Below, piece by piece: positions 44,295 to 54,013 of a stretch of DNA of 64,000 nt. Both the position numbers and the translations under genes were made by a program. The notes beneath the pieces were generated by a model that searched no databases, had not been told where the DNA came from, and worked only from the letters and a program-made list of their open reading frames with translations. Source of the DNA: Arcicella sp040387735 (GTDB lineage Bacteria > Bacteroidota > Bacteroidia > Cytophagales > Spirosomataceae); assembly GCA_040387735.1 (NCBI GenBank), contig JAZKDE010000067.1, forward strand, positions 62,001 through 126,000. The letters run 5' to 3'. The first letter of the stretch is position 1, and each line of letters starts with the position of its first letter.

Positions 44295-44753
44295 ACTTTA
44301 TTCTTTTGATTTATTTTCTAATTAAAACTATACGATAAAAGTAAGAGAAAATTTAGTTTATCTCATTTTGAATCAACAGAAAATTTATATTTTAACTATT
44401 TTACTCTTTTTTTATGACGTATAAGCTTCCTTTGAATAACACAATTTTTAAATTAATTCATCTAACCAAGAAGAAATTTAACTTTTCAAAGAATAGTGTA
44501 TTTTATTCTGTATTTTTATTGTTTTTCAAAATATTGTATTGTAAATTTGAATATGACAAAATTAAATCAATGCCATATTCAAAAGCGTATTGATTTGATA
44601 ATTAGAAAAGTTCAAAATAGTCCTAAAAATAAGCCTGAGTTTGAAAATTTCATAAAAATTTAATTTTTCTTGTGTTTTTTCAATTTTCACGTTTACTTTT
44701 GTATCAGAAATTCAAAAAAATAACCAAATACAATAAAATCCAATTATAAAGTC
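44295..44753. other. 459-bp divergent region between the two glutamine synthetase genes
   Basis: A+T-rich and free of genes. The GSII promoter candidate is at 44669-44701. I see no clear sigma-54 (GG-N10-GC) site. Nothing else stands out. Confidence 0.4.
44669..44701 (+). promoter_or_regulatory. Candidate promoter of the GSII gene
   Basis: CTTG (44669-44672), 21 bases, TACTTTTG (44694-44701), close to TTTG-N19-TAnnTTTG; 52 bp before the ATG. Confidence 0.4.
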
Positions 44754-45779
44754 ATGGCAAAAGCGAAACTTGAATACATTTGGCTCGATGGTTACAAACC
44801 TACTCAAAGCCTTCGTAGCAAAACTAAAATTGAGAGTAATTTTAGTGGAAAATTAGAAGACTGTGATATTTGGTCTTTCGATGGTTCGTCAACGCAACAA
44901 GCTCCAGGTGGTTCATCTGACTGTCAATTGAAACCTGTTTATATTTGTCCAGACCCTGAGCGTTCATTATTAGGAACTCCTTCTTATTTCGTAATGTGTG
45001 AAGTGTTAGATTCTGACGGAAATCCCCACGAATCAAATGGACGTGCTACCATTGAAGATGATGATAATGATTTCTGGTTTGGTTTTGAACAAGAATATTT
45101 CTTGTATGATTTGAAAACGAATCTTCCTTTAGGATTCCCTGCAAACGGATACCCAGCACCACAAGGACAATATTACTGTTCAGTTGGAGCGAAAAACGCT
45201 TACGGTCGTCATATCATTGAAGAACACATGGAATATTGTTTGCAAGCTGGTTTAAACCTTGAAGGTATCAATGCTGAGGTTGCGGCTGGACAATGGGAAT
45301 TCCAATGTTTTGCGAAAGGTGCAAAACAGGCAGGTGACGAAATCTGGATTGCAAGATATATGTTAGAAAGAATTTGCGAAAAACATGGTGTTTGGGTTAA
45401 CTACCACTGTAAGCCACTTGGTGATACAGACTGGAATGGTTCTGGAATGCACGCAAACTTCTCAAATACAGCTTTAAGAACAGCAGGTAACAAAGAAACT
45501 TATGACATCATTTGTCAAGCATTCGAACCGTTCATTAAAGAACACATCGAAGTTTATGGTGCTGACAATCACTTGCGTTTAACTGGAAAACACGAAACAC
45601 AATCAATCGACCAATTCTCTTACGGAGTTTCTGACCGTGGTGCTTCAATCCGTATTCCAATCGCAGCAGTTCAAAAAGGATGGAAAGGATGGTTAGAAGA
45701 CCGTCGTCCAAACTCGGCGGCTGATCCATATAAAGTAGCAGCTCGTATCATCAAAACTGTTAAAACTGCTAATGTTTAG
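44754..45779 (+). CDS. Glutamine synthetase type II (beta-Grasp/GlnII family)
   Basis: 341 residues, the length of bacterial and eukaryotic GSII (GSI is ~470, GSIII ~730). Start MAKAKLEYIWLDGY, then DIWSFDGSSTQQAPGGSSD, the ATP/metal site FWFGFEQEYFLYD, the core AAGQWEFQCF and GSGMHANFSNT, and SIRIPIAAVQKGWKGWLEDRRP (Arg of the catalytic loop). It makes glutamine from glutamate and ammonia. Divergent from GSIII with 459 bp between; a promoter candidate is at 44669-44701. Followed by a strong terminator. Confidence 0.94.
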   Translation: MAKAKLEYIWLDGYKPTQSLRSKTKIESNFSGKLEDCDIWSFDGSSTQQAPGGSSDCQLKPVYICPDPERSLLGTPSYFVMCEVLDSDGNPHESNGRATIEDDDNDFWFGFEQEYFLYDLKTNLPLGFPANGYPAPQGQYYCSVGAKNAYGRHIIEEHMEYCLQAGLNLEGINAEVAAGQWEFQCFAKGAKQAGDEIWIARYMLERICEKHGVWVNYHCKPLGDTDWNGSGMHANFSNTALRTAGNKETYDIICQAFEPFIKEHIEVYGADNHLRLTGKHETQSIDQFSYGVSDRGASIRIPIAAVQKGWKGWLEDRRPNSAADPYKVAARIIKTVKTANV

Positions 45780-45795
45780 TTTTTTGATTCAAAAT

Positions 45796-45829
45796 ATAAA
45801 AAGCCCGTCTTCAAAGACGGGCTTTTTTT
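45796..45829 (+). terminator. Terminator after the GSII gene
   Basis: AAAAAGCCCGTCTTC pairs with GAAGACGGGCTTTTTTT around AAA. The tail overlaps the -33 box of the next promoter. Confidence 0.9.
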
Positions 45830-45857
45830 GTTGTGCTTAAATCCTTCCGTATCTTTA
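45827..45857 (+). promoter_or_regulatory. Candidate promoter of mtaB
   Basis: TTTG (45827-45830), exactly 19 bases, TATCTTTA (45850-45857); one base off the consensus. The ATG starts 4 bases later, so the mRNA may be leaderless. Confidence 0.5.
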
Positions 45858-45861
45858 CAGT

Positions 45862-47187
45862 ATGAAAAAAGTAGCATTTTATACATTAGGCTGTAAATTG
45901 AATTATTCGGAGACTTCAACGATTTCCCGAATGTTCGAGTCGAAGGGATATGAAAAAGTTGAGTTTAATCAAAAACCCGATATTTTTATTGTCAATACGT
46001 GTTCGGTAACTGAAAACGCCGATAAGAAATGTAAAAAAATAGTCAAGGAAGCCAATAAAATTAATCCTGATGGTTACGTTGCCATTATTGGATGTTATGC
46101 CCAACTTAAACCACAAGAAATTGCGGATATTGAAGGTGTTGATGCCGTTTTGGGAGCAGCAGAGAAATTTCAATTAATTGATTTATTGGACGGTTTTGTA
46201 AAAGAACCAACGAATAAAACTGCCAAAATCTTCAATCAAAATATTGAAGAAGCCATTGATTATCATACTTCATATTCTTTAAATGACCGTACTCGTACAT
46301 TTTTGAAAGTGCAAGATGGTTGTGATTATCCCTGTGCCTATTGTACAATTCCACTGGCACGTGGCGCAAGTCGTTCTGACACCATCGAAAATGTTATCAA
46401 AGCTGCCAATGAAATTGCTGAAAGTGGTGTAAAAGAAATTGTCTTGACGGGCGTAAACATTGGCGATTTTGGCTTGAGAAACGGAAAACGAGAAGAAACA
46501 TTCTTGGATTTAGTTAAATCCCTTGATAAAGTAGAAGGAATAGAAAGAATTAGAATTTCTTCGATTGAACCAAATCTTTTGACTGATGAAGTAATTGAGT
46601 TTGTGGCACAGTCTAAACGCTTTGTACCGCATTTTCATATTCCGTTACAATCGGGTTCGAGCAAAGTTTTAGCACTCATGAAACGTCGTTACAAAAGAGA
46701 ATTATACGTTGATAGAGTTAATAAAATAAAGACATTAATGCCAGATTGTTGTATTGGTGTTGACGTAATTGTTGGGCATCCTGGCGAAACGGATGAAGAG
46801 TTTTTGGAAACCTACAACTTTATTAACGAATTAAATATCAGCTATTTACACGTTTTTACGTATTCCGAGAGAGAGAATACAACTGCGATAAATATCAAGC
46901 CCATTGTACCGCAACATAAACGTTCGGAAAGATCAAAAATGTTGCATATTTTATCCGATAAAAAACGAAGATTTTTCTACGAAAGTCAATTAGGAAAAAC
47001 CTTTATGGTATTATTTGAAGAAGATATTGAAGACGGAATGATGCAAGGATTTACAGAAAACTATGTGAGAATCACCGCAAAATACGACCCGCTACTCATC
47101 AATGAAACCAAAGAAGTAGCGTTGGTATCAATTAATGATAAAATGTTGGTAGAAGTTGAAGAAGCGGAAGTTTTTGAAACGCACTAA
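45862..47187 (+). CDS. mtaB: MtaB, tRNA ms2t6A methylthiotransferase
   Basis: 441 residues. The N-terminal UPF0004 domain (VAFYTLGCKLNYSETSTISR) has Cys residues at 10, 46 and 80-ish (VNTCSVTENADKKCKK, IIGCYAQL), and the radical-SAM cluster is CDYPCAYCTIPLARG near 150. The end (EVALVSINDKMLVEVEEAEV) is a TRAM domain. The enzyme methylthiolates t6A at position 37 of tRNAs reading ANN codons. Monocistronic: a terminator precedes and another follows. Confidence 0.95.
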   Translation: MKKVAFYTLGCKLNYSETSTISRMFESKGYEKVEFNQKPDIFIVNTCSVTENADKKCKKIVKEANKINPDGYVAIIGCYAQLKPQEIADIEGVDAVLGAAEKFQLIDLLDGFVKEPTNKTAKIFNQNIEEAIDYHTSYSLNDRTRTFLKVQDGCDYPCAYCTIPLARGASRSDTIENVIKAANEIAESGVKEIVLTGVNIGDFGLRNGKREETFLDLVKSLDKVEGIERIRISSIEPNLLTDEVIEFVAQSKRFVPHFHIPLQSGSSKVLALMKRRYKRELYVDRVNKIKTLMPDCCIGVDVIVGHPGETDEEFLETYNFINELNISYLHVFTYSERENTTAINIKPIVPQHKRSERSKMLHILSDKKRRFFYESQLGKTFMVLFEEDIEDGMMQGFTENYVRITAKYDPLLINETKEVALVSINDKMLVEVEEAEVFETH

Positions 47188-47192
47188 AATCG

Positions 47193-47227
47193 AAAAAAGG
47201 CTGGTCCAGAGGGTCAGCCTTTTTTTA
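47193..47227 (+). terminator. Terminator after mtaB
   Basis: AAAAAAGGCTGGTCC and GGGTCAGCCTTTTTTT form a stem with AGA loop, directly after the stop. Confidence 0.88.
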
Positions 47228-47366
47228 TAACAAAACAAAACCACAAGAATTGACCTGTGGTTCGATAAAGTTAGATAATAAATTTTAGATAGCTATAATG
47301 GTTTACCATTATATTATTTGATTTCATTGTAAAATGAAGTTTTTTGTTCGGAATATTCAAATCAAT

Positions 47367-47410
47367 GTAGCATACTAACTTCCACAACGTAGCATACTAA
47401 CTTCCACAAC
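47367..47410. repeat. Perfect tandem direct repeat, 2 x 22 bp
   Basis: GTAGCATACTAACTTCCACA plus AC occurs at 47367-47388 and again at 47389-47410 without change. It lies between mtaB and dnaE. Confidence 0.85.
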
Positions 47411-47454
47411 TTAACATTGCTGAAAAAATCACCAACATCTCGTACTAAACCTCC

Positions 47455-50400
47455 TTAGTTCAACTTATAAATCAATCCACTAATCCCCTTCAATTCTTCC
47501 AAAAATTCATTAGAAGGTGAGATTTTATTTTTTCTTGACATCATAGTTACTTCAACTTTATCTTCGGCATCGTAAACCAAAACGGTTAAATTACAGGTTC
47601 CTTGGTTTTTGGAAACAGCATGATTAAGTTTGTTTATAACTTCCTCATTAATCATTTGCAAACCAATTGTAATTTTCAATTCTTTAGAAAACTGATTTCT
47701 AATTTCCGACAATAAACGAACACTTGCAGGTTTAAATTCCCATTCGTCGGGTCTTCCCCATTTATTTTTAATTACTCCTTTGATGTACAAGAAACGGTCG
47801 GGAGCGATGTATTTAGCAAGATTTACGAAGTCTTCGCCAAACAAAGCAAATTCGTAACTACCATTATAATCTTCTAAAGTGAAAAGCATGAACGGATTGC
47901 CATTTTTCGAGAAACGTTCAATGGCTTTGGTCACAATGCCGCCTACCGCAATTTCCTTACCTCTAAAAGTCGGTTCCATCACACGGTCGAGGGTACAAGA
48001 ACAAAAACTATCTAACTCTAAACGATATTCATCCAAAGGGTGTCCAGAAATATAAATTCCTACCACCTCTTTCTCAAATTTCAGTTTTTCCATTTGCCCC
48101 CACTTTTCAATCTGTGGAATTTTAGGCGTAGCAATTGCACCTCCACCCCCGTCGCCCATCATACCAAATAATGAAGCTTGAGCAGAATTAGCATCTTCAA
48201 CCGCTTTATTGGCGTAACGAATTAATTTTTCAATAAAATTAGAGCCTTCGAAATCCTCAAAATAAATGGCTCTATGTAATCCATTGACTTCTTCAAAACA
48301 ATCAAAGCCACCACCATACGCTAAACTTTCAATAGTTTTCTTATTAACTGTTCTTAAATTAACTCTTTTTACGAAGTCATAAATATCTTTATAAGGGCCA
48401 TTTTTATCTCTTTCATCAATAATACTTTCAACGGCGGCATCACCAGTTCCCTTGATAGCTGCCAAACCAAAACGGATTTCCCCTTTTTTATTTACGGCAA
48501 ACGAACGGTAAGATTCATTAACATCTGGCCCTAAAACGGGTAATCCCATTCGTTTACATTCTTCCATAAAAAACGTAATTTTTTCAATCTGACCCAACGA
48601 GTTTGACATTACACCCGCCATATATTCCGACGGATAATGTGCTTTCAAATAACCCGTATGATAGGCCACAAAGGCGTAACAGGTCGAGTGAGATTTATTG
48701 AAAGCGTACTGAGCAAATGCCTCCCAGTCCGTCCAAACCTTATTTAGTTTATCTTCGGGATGGCCTTTTGCTTTTGCCCCTTCAACAAACTTACTTTTCA
48801 TTTTATCAAGCGTGTAGCGGTCTTTTTTACCCATCGCTTTACGCAAAACATCAGCATCACCTTTTGAGAAACCCGCAATTTTCTGCGACAAAAGCATTAC
48901 CTGCTCTTGATAAACTGTAATTCCGTAAGTATCAGCGAGATACTCTTCCATCTCGGGCAAATCGTACACAATTTCCTCACGACCATGTTTACGAGCAATA
49001 AAGTTTGGAATATAAGCAATTGGGCCGGGACGATAGAGAGCGTTCATCGCAATCAAATCGGAAAACTGATCGGGCTTTAAATCCAAGAGGTGTTTCTGCA
49101 TTCCGCCCGATTCAAATTGGAACGTCGCATTGGTTTCACCTCTTTGATATAATTCGTAAGTTTTCTGGTCATCCAACGGAATTGTGTCCAAATCAATCAC
49201 AACCCCGTGATTTTGTTTAATAAGTCGCAAGGCTTCCTTTAGAATTGATAGCGTTTTCAATCCCAAAAAGTCCATTTTAATTACGCCCGCATCTTCAATA
49301 ATTTTTCCTTCAAATTGAGTAATTAAAAGGTTAACTTCTTTTGACGTATAAACGGGTAAAATCTCCGATAAATCTTTAGGTGCAATGATAATTCCCGCAG
49401 CGTGAATACCCGTTCCACGAACTGAACCTTCTAAAATTAAGGCTTCTTCCAAAACTCTCGAACGCAATGAACCTTCCCGACGAATATCTCGCAGTTTTTT
49501 AACATTTTCTAAATCTTCCGCCTGGAACTGTTCTTTTTCCGCTAAAGATTTTGCTCCCGTCATTGGAGCATTCATCACCCGATTTAAGTTTGTCCCAGGT
49601 TTATCAGGAACTAATTTAGCCAATTCATTGGATTCGCTTAATGGTAAATCCATCACCCGAGCCACATCTTTTATCGACATTTTCGCCGCCATTGTACCAT
49701 AAGTTACAATATGAGCTACTTGCTGTTTTCCGTACTTTTCAACTACGTAATCAATTACTTTTTGGCGACCTTCATCGTCAAAATCCGTATCAATATCTGG
49801 CATTGATTTACGGTCAGGATTTAGGAAACGCTCAAAAAGCAAATTGTACTTAATTGGGTCAATATTCGTAATTCCGATACAATAAGCCACTACCGAACCA
49901 GCCGCCGAACCACGTCCAGGTCCCACAAAAACCCCCAAATTACGACCCGCTTGGATGAAATCACCTACAATAAGAAAGTAACCCGCAAAACCCATCGTTC
50001 TGATGGTATGTAATTCAAAATCAAGACGTTCCTTTACTTCGACTGAATCCCACGCATCTCCGTAACGCTTTCTTGCTCCTTCACGGGTCAAATGTTCGAG
50101 ATAATCATCCTGCGTCAAATGACCCGCAGGAATTTCGTAATTTGGCAGCATAATATCTTGCTTCAATTTCAAGGTATCAATTTTGCCAACAATCTCATTG
50201 GTATTATCAATCGCCTCTGGAATATGACTCCAGAGTTTAGTCATTTCAGCGGTATTTTTGAAATAAAATTCATCATTGTAAAAGGCAAAACGTTTTCCTT
50301 TAGTTGATGAGCCTGCATCGTCATCAATATCTTTGTAAGTTGGAGTCGCTTGCTTTTCACCCGTGTTAATACACAAAAGAATATCATGAGCATTGGCATC

Positions 50401-51042
50401 TTTTTGGTCGAGATAATGAGAATCATTTGAAGCAATCACTTTTACATTATACTTCTTCGCAAATTTCAATAAAACCTCATTACACTTTAATTGGTCGGGA
50501 ATTTGGTGATTTTGAACTTCTACGTAATAATCCTCCCCAAATAAATCCAACCACCATTTGAATTCTTTTTCAGCCTCTTCTTCACCACTTCTCAAAATAG
50601 CTTGTGGTACTGACGCACCTAAACAGCAAGTTGTAGCAATTAAACCTTTGTGGTATTTTAAAATTAACTCTTTGTCAATCCGAGGATATTTACCGTAAAG
50701 TCCTTCAATGTATCCCAAAGAACACATTTTCACCAAGTTAGCATAACCTTCGGCATTTTTAGCAAGCATCAATTGGTGATAACGCTTATCTTTTTGTTCT
50801 TTAGAAAATTGTCGTTTATGACGATCTTCCACCACATAAAACTCACAACCAACTATGGGCTTCACTCCTTCGTGCTTTTGAGCCTCCGCCACAAACTGAA
50901 AAGCCCCAAACATATTTCCGTGGTCAGTTATGGCAACGGCAGGCATATTGTCGGCTTTAGCTTTGGCAAATAAATCAGAGATTTTAGAAGCCCCGTCGAG
51001 AAGAGAATATTGAGTATGGCAGTGTAAATGGGAAAATTGCAT
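47455..51042 (-). CDS. dnaE: DnaE, DNA polymerase III alpha subunit
   Basis: 1195 residues, the size of dnaE1-type proteins. The N-terminal PHP domain starts FSHLHCHTQYSLLDGASKI and contains VAITDHGNMFG. The catalytic block is PDIDTDFDDEGRQKVIDYV (the metal-binding Asp pair) near residue 420, with GPGRGSAAGSVVAY just before it and the fingers later (YQEQVMLLSQKIAGF). A C-terminal OB/tau-binding part follows (FRGKEIAVGGIVT). It is the main replicative polymerase. ATG at 51042, with the lipoprotein terminator upstream. Confidence 0.96.
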   Translation of the reverse strand: MQFSHLHCHTQYSLLDGASKISDLFAKAKADNMPAVAITDHGNMFGAFQFVAEAQKHEGVKPIVGCEFYVVEDRHKRQFSKEQKDKRYHQLMLAKNAEGYANLVKMCSLGYIEGLYGKYPRIDKELILKYHKGLIATTCCLGASVPQAILRSGEEEAEKEFKWWLDLFGEDYYVEVQNHQIPDQLKCNEVLLKFAKKYNVKVIASNDSHYLDQKDANAHDILLCINTGEKQATPTYKDIDDDAGSSTKGKRFAFYNDEFYFKNTAEMTKLWSHIPEAIDNTNEIVGKIDTLKLKQDIMLPNYEIPAGHLTQDDYLEHLTREGARKRYGDAWDSVEVKERLDFELHTIRTMGFAGYFLIVGDFIQAGRNLGVFVGPGRGSAAGSVVAYCIGITNIDPIKYNLLFERFLNPDRKSMPDIDTDFDDEGRQKVIDYVVEKYGKQQVAHIVTYGTMAAKMSIKDVARVMDLPLSESNELAKLVPDKPGTNLNRVMNAPMTGAKSLAEKEQFQAEDLENVKKLRDIRREGSLRSRVLEEALILEGSVRGTGIHAAGIIIAPKDLSEILPVYTSKEVNLLITQFEGKIIEDAGVIKMDFLGLKTLSILKEALRLIKQNHGVVIDLDTIPLDDQKTYELYQRGETNATFQFESGGMQKHLLDLKPDQFSDLIAMNALYRPGPIAYIPNFIARKHGREEIVYDLPEMEEYLADTYGITVYQEQVMLLSQKIAGFSKGDADVLRKAMGKKDRYTLDKMKSKFVEGAKAKGHPEDKLNKVWTDWEAFAQYAFNKSHSTCYAFVAYHTGYLKAHYPSEYMAGVMSNSLGQIEKITFFMEECKRMGLPVLGPDVNESYRSFAVNKKGEIRFGLAAIKGTGDAAVESIIDERDKNGPYKDIYDFVKRVNLRTVNKKTIESLAYGGGFDCFEEVNGLHRAIYFEDFEGSNFIEKLIRYANKAVEDANSAQASLFGMMGDGGGGAIATPKIPQIEKWGQMEKLKFEKEVVGIYISGHPLDEYRLELDSFCSCTLDRVMEPTFRGKEIAVGGIVTKAIERFSKNGNPFMLFTLEDYNGSYEFALFGEDFVNLAKYIAPDRFLYIKGVIKNKWGRPDEWEFKPASVRLLSEIRNQFSKELKITIGLQMINEEVINKLNHAVSKNQGTCNLTVLVYDAEDKVEVTMMSRKNKISPSNEFLEELKGISGLIYKLN

Positions 51043-51077
51043 TGGGTAAGGATTGTTTATATTTAGTACAAAGTAAA

Positions 51078-51109
51078 CAAAAAAAGCGACTGATTAGGTC
51101 GCTTTTTTT
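51078..51109 (-). terminator. Terminator after the lipoprotein gene
   Basis: AAAAAGCGAC and GTCGCTTTTTTT form a stem around TGATTAG, with a T-tract on both strands; upstream of dnaE. Confidence 0.85.
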
Positions 51110-51125
51110 GTTTTAATGCTAAATA

Positions 51126-52064
51126 TCACTTCGCCGTTATCGTCACTAAATCTGGTAAAACATACACCACTCCATCTAAAATAACCGTCAAAGTCCAACG
51201 ATTGGGGGCAGGAAATGTCGTTTCTATTCTATATTTAATTTCCGTTCCTACAGCATTTAATAAGGCATCTTTCGTTTGAGTTGCCCCACCAATTTGAGGT
51301 TGAAATCTAATTTGAACTTTGGCCGCTTTTAAATTCTTACCTGTGATAACTAAATCTTGTCCTCTGATATACGCTAAAACCGTCATTCTATCCACAATCG
51401 GTTCTACGCCGATACCCGTAACTTTCAAATCAAGTTGTCGATACTTAACCTGCCTCCCGTTGACATCCACGCTGATAGAATACAGTCCTACTGGAACATC
51501 ATACGGAACTTGAACTTTGGCCTGGGTGGTCGTTAAACTCACATTAGATAGGTCATAAGTCTTTCCATTGAGTTTTGAAGTCAAGAAAAAACGGGTAATT
51601 GTTCCACCACGAGTTAGATTTTTCCCATAAATAAAAAATGCTTCGGTCGTTTTTATAGAAAGCGTTTCTATGCCTATAATTTCTGGATCGGTCGCTAAGG
51701 CAACTTCAACCGTAACTTCAAAAGCTCTTTTGGTACAATCAGCAGCCGTAACCATATAGGTTACTGGTTTCGTGAAATTTTGCGGAACTAAAGAAGCAGG
51801 TAAAACCGTAGCTTGGGCAGAAACGGTAATCGTTGGAATTAACGCAGTAACTTTTGTGGCAACAGGTACTCTTATTTTTACTTTTCGGGTTGTTGTATCA
51901 ATATCCCCGTCGGCAACGGGTGAAAATTCTGCAAATTTAAAAGTGAGAATATCTTTCTGAGGACTTTTGGGCGTTTTCAATTCTGGCAACTCTGAGGAGC
52001 AATTCCAAAGGACAAAACTGAATCCTAAAAGCAAGTATATAGAGGTAGAGCTATTTTTAGTCAT
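51126..52064 (-). CDS. IPT/TIG-type lipoprotein
   Basis: 312 residues. The signal peptide ends at the lipobox LWNC (Cys22), so it is a lipoprotein. The rest is all beta: a first part of about 100 residues (ILTFKFAEFSPVADGDIDTTTRKVKIRVP, followed by TKRAFEVTVEVA) resembling DUF5018/cadherin-like domains, then two IPT/TIG-like Ig segments (ETLSIKTTEAFFIYGKNLTRGG and VLAYIRGQDLVITGKNLK). Such proteins sit on the cell surface, and binding or adhesion roles are likely but not shown. It follows the DUF2461 gene by 50 bp. Confidence 0.75.
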   Translation of the reverse strand: MTKNSSTSIYLLLGFSFVLWNCSSELPELKTPKSPQKDILTFKFAEFSPVADGDIDTTTRKVKIRVPVATKVTALIPTITVSAQATVLPASLVPQNFTKPVTYMVTAADCTKRAFEVTVEVALATDPEIIGIETLSIKTTEAFFIYGKNLTRGGTITRFFLTSKLNGKTYDLSNVSLTTTQAKVQVPYDVPVGLYSISVDVNGRQVKYRQLDLKVTGIGVEPIVDRMTVLAYIRGQDLVITGKNLKAAKVQIRFQPQIGGATQTKDALLNAVGTEIKYRIETTFPAPNRWTLTVILDGVVYVLPDLVTITAK

Positions 52065-52114
52065 GAGATACGAATTTTAAGTTAGCGATTTATTTCAAAT
52101 AATGCCTTCCACTT

Positions 52115-52798
52115 TTACAACTTTATCTCAGGTTCTTGGTGTTCAAAAAACACGTAGTTCAAGAAGTCTAAAAATGGTTTTAGTGTCCGACAAACTTCGG
52201 TAACATTTTTCACAAAATCGGGTGAGCAAACTTCTTCTTTCGTGAATTTATGCCAAAAGAACATTTGCTTTTTTCTCAACAATTCAATTTCTGGATGGTC
52301 TTTCGAATAACCTTTCGGCGAAGATTTTACGGATTCACCTTCTGCCTCACCCAAAACTTTCACAAAGTTTTCGTTGTAAATAATATTTTTTAACTCTTGT
52401 GCATTATAATCAATCTCCTGACGAAGTTTTGCCAATTGCTCTGGCGTTGGCGAATACATTCCTCCACCCAAAAATGACTCGCCTTCCTGAATATGAAGAT
52501 AAAAATCCATTTTGCCAGATTTCCTTCCACCTTCTGAAAAACTGGCGGATAGCCATGATTTATACGGATCTTTATTGGTTGTAAATCTTACATCACGGGC
52601 AATTCGATAATTACAATTTTTGACTTCCACGCCCGTCATATTTTCAAATTCACCAATCGAGGTAATTAATTCTTTAATGGTTTCTTCAAAATCCGATTTG
52701 ACTTTGTCATAACGCTTTTTATTGGCATGAAACCACTCACGGTTATTGTTATTTTTAAGGTCTTGTAAAAACTCAAATGTATTGGTTGAAATTGACAT
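52115..52798 (-). CDS. DUF2461 (TIGR02453) family protein
   Basis: 227 residues, soluble. Conserved segments: FLQDLKNNNNREWFHANKKRYDK near the start, RDVRFTTNKDPYKSWLSASF, KMDFYLHIQEGESFLGGGMYSPTPEQL in the middle, and ELLRKKQMFFWHKFT near the end. The TIGR02453 family is widespread in bacteria and eukaryotic fungi; function unknown. Followed 50 bp later by the IPT lipoprotein on the same strand. Confidence 0.9.
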   Translation of the reverse strand: MSISTNTFEFLQDLKNNNNREWFHANKKRYDKVKSDFEETIKELITSIGEFENMTGVEVKNCNYRIARDVRFTTNKDPYKSWLSASFSEGGRKSGKMDFYLHIQEGESFLGGGMYSPTPEQLAKLRQEIDYNAQELKNIIYNENFVKVLGEAEGESVKSSPKGYSKDHPEIELLRKKQMFFWHKFTKEEVCSPDFVKNVTEVCRTLKPFLDFLNYVFFEHQEPEIKL

Positions 52799-52974
52799 AA
52801 TTATAGTTGATGATTAGACAATTAAATTATTAAAAACGTTGCTTTGCGGAGCAAGTTGGTGAAATTACGCAAATATCCTTATTCTTGATTTGATGGATTG
52901 GGAGAATTTCATCAATTTTGCATTAAATTATAATCTTACAGAAGTTTTCTGAAATTGAAAACAAAAAATCAACC

Positions 52975-53929
52975 ATGCGAATTCTTACAGGCATACAAGC
53001 ATCTGGGCGACCACATTTAGGAAATATTCTCGGGGCAATTCGTCCCGCCATTGAACTTTCTAAAAATCCAGCGAACGAATCTTTTTTATTCATCGCTGAT
53101 TTACACACGCTTACTTCATTAAAAGACGGTCAAATACTCCGTGAAAATACTTACGCAATCGCAGCAGCGTGGTTAGCTTGCGGATTTGATGCGGATAAAA
53201 ACTTCTTTTATCGCCAGTCGAAGTTAGCAGGTTATCACACTGAATTAATGTGGTATTTAAACTGTTTTACACCTTTCCCGATGTTGGCGAATGCCCACAG
53301 TTTCAAAGATAAATCGGAAAAATTGGCAGATGTTAATGCAGGACTTTTTACGTATCCAGTTTTACAAGCGGCGGATATTATGCTCTATGACGCTCATTTG
53401 GTACCTGTGGGCAAAGACCAACGTCAACATTTAGAAATGACCCGTGATTTAGGCGGTGCTTTCAACCGTCAATACGGAGAGGATACTTTGATTTTACCAG
53501 AAGCTAAAATTGATGAAGCGGTTATGACAATCCCGGGCATTGACGGACAAAAGATGAGTAAATCTTTGAACAATTACATTGATATTTTCTTAAGTGAGAA
53601 GGACCTTTTAAAATCGGTAAAAAAGGTAATAACAGATACAACTCCTTTGGAAAAACCCAAAAACCCTGATACGGATAACGTTTTTAAATTATTCAGTTTG
53701 GTAGCAAAAACAGAAGAAATTGAAGAAATGCGTCAAAATTATTTGGCAGGTGGCTATGGCTACGGACACGCTAAAAACGCTCTTCACGCTGTTTTAGTAA
53801 GAGAATTTGCCGAAGAACGAGAAAAATTCGAGTATTATATGAATCNNNNNNNNNNAGGAAGGTGAAGCAAAAGCCGAGGTTATTGCCAAAACGACTATGG
53901 AGCGAGTTAGGAATAGAATTTGGGGTTAA
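52975..53929 (+). CDS. trpS: TrpS, tryptophanyl-tRNA synthetase, interrupted by one gap
   Basis: About 315-320 residues. Class I signatures: TGIQASGRPHLGN (HIGH-like PHLGN) at 5-17 and GQKMSKSLNN near 194-203. After the 10-N gap the protein continues EGEAKAEVIAKTTMERVRNR and stops at 53929. The frame before and after is restored only if the gap is a multiple of three, and about ten residues seem to be missing, so this is an assembly gap, not a pseudogene. It charges tRNA-Trp. Followed by a terminator. Confidence 0.93.
53846..53855. other. Assembly gap (10 N) in trpS
   Basis: The missing segment is estimated at about 30 bases from the family's C-terminal sequence between YYMN and EGEAKA. Confidence 0.88.
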
Positions 53930-53930
53930 A

Positions 53931-53970
53931 AAATAAAAGGGGAAGTATAATATCTCCCCTTTTATTTTTT
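53931..53970 (+). terminator. Terminator after trpS
   Basis: AAATAAAAGGGGA pairs with TCCCCTTTTATTT across an 11-base loop, ending in T6, right after the trpS stop. Confidence 0.88.
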
Positions 53971-54013
53971 AACCAAATTTCCATTTCACATTAAAGCTCT
54001 TCCCCCCATTACC

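Noticed and set aside
44295..44753. A sigma-54 promoter or NtrC site between the glutamine synthetase genes
   Set aside because: I found no GG-N10-GC motif; base composition is too A+T-rich to support one.
47367..47410. CRISPR repeat or att site
   Set aside because: The copies are directly adjacent with no spacer, and no integrase or phage genes are present.
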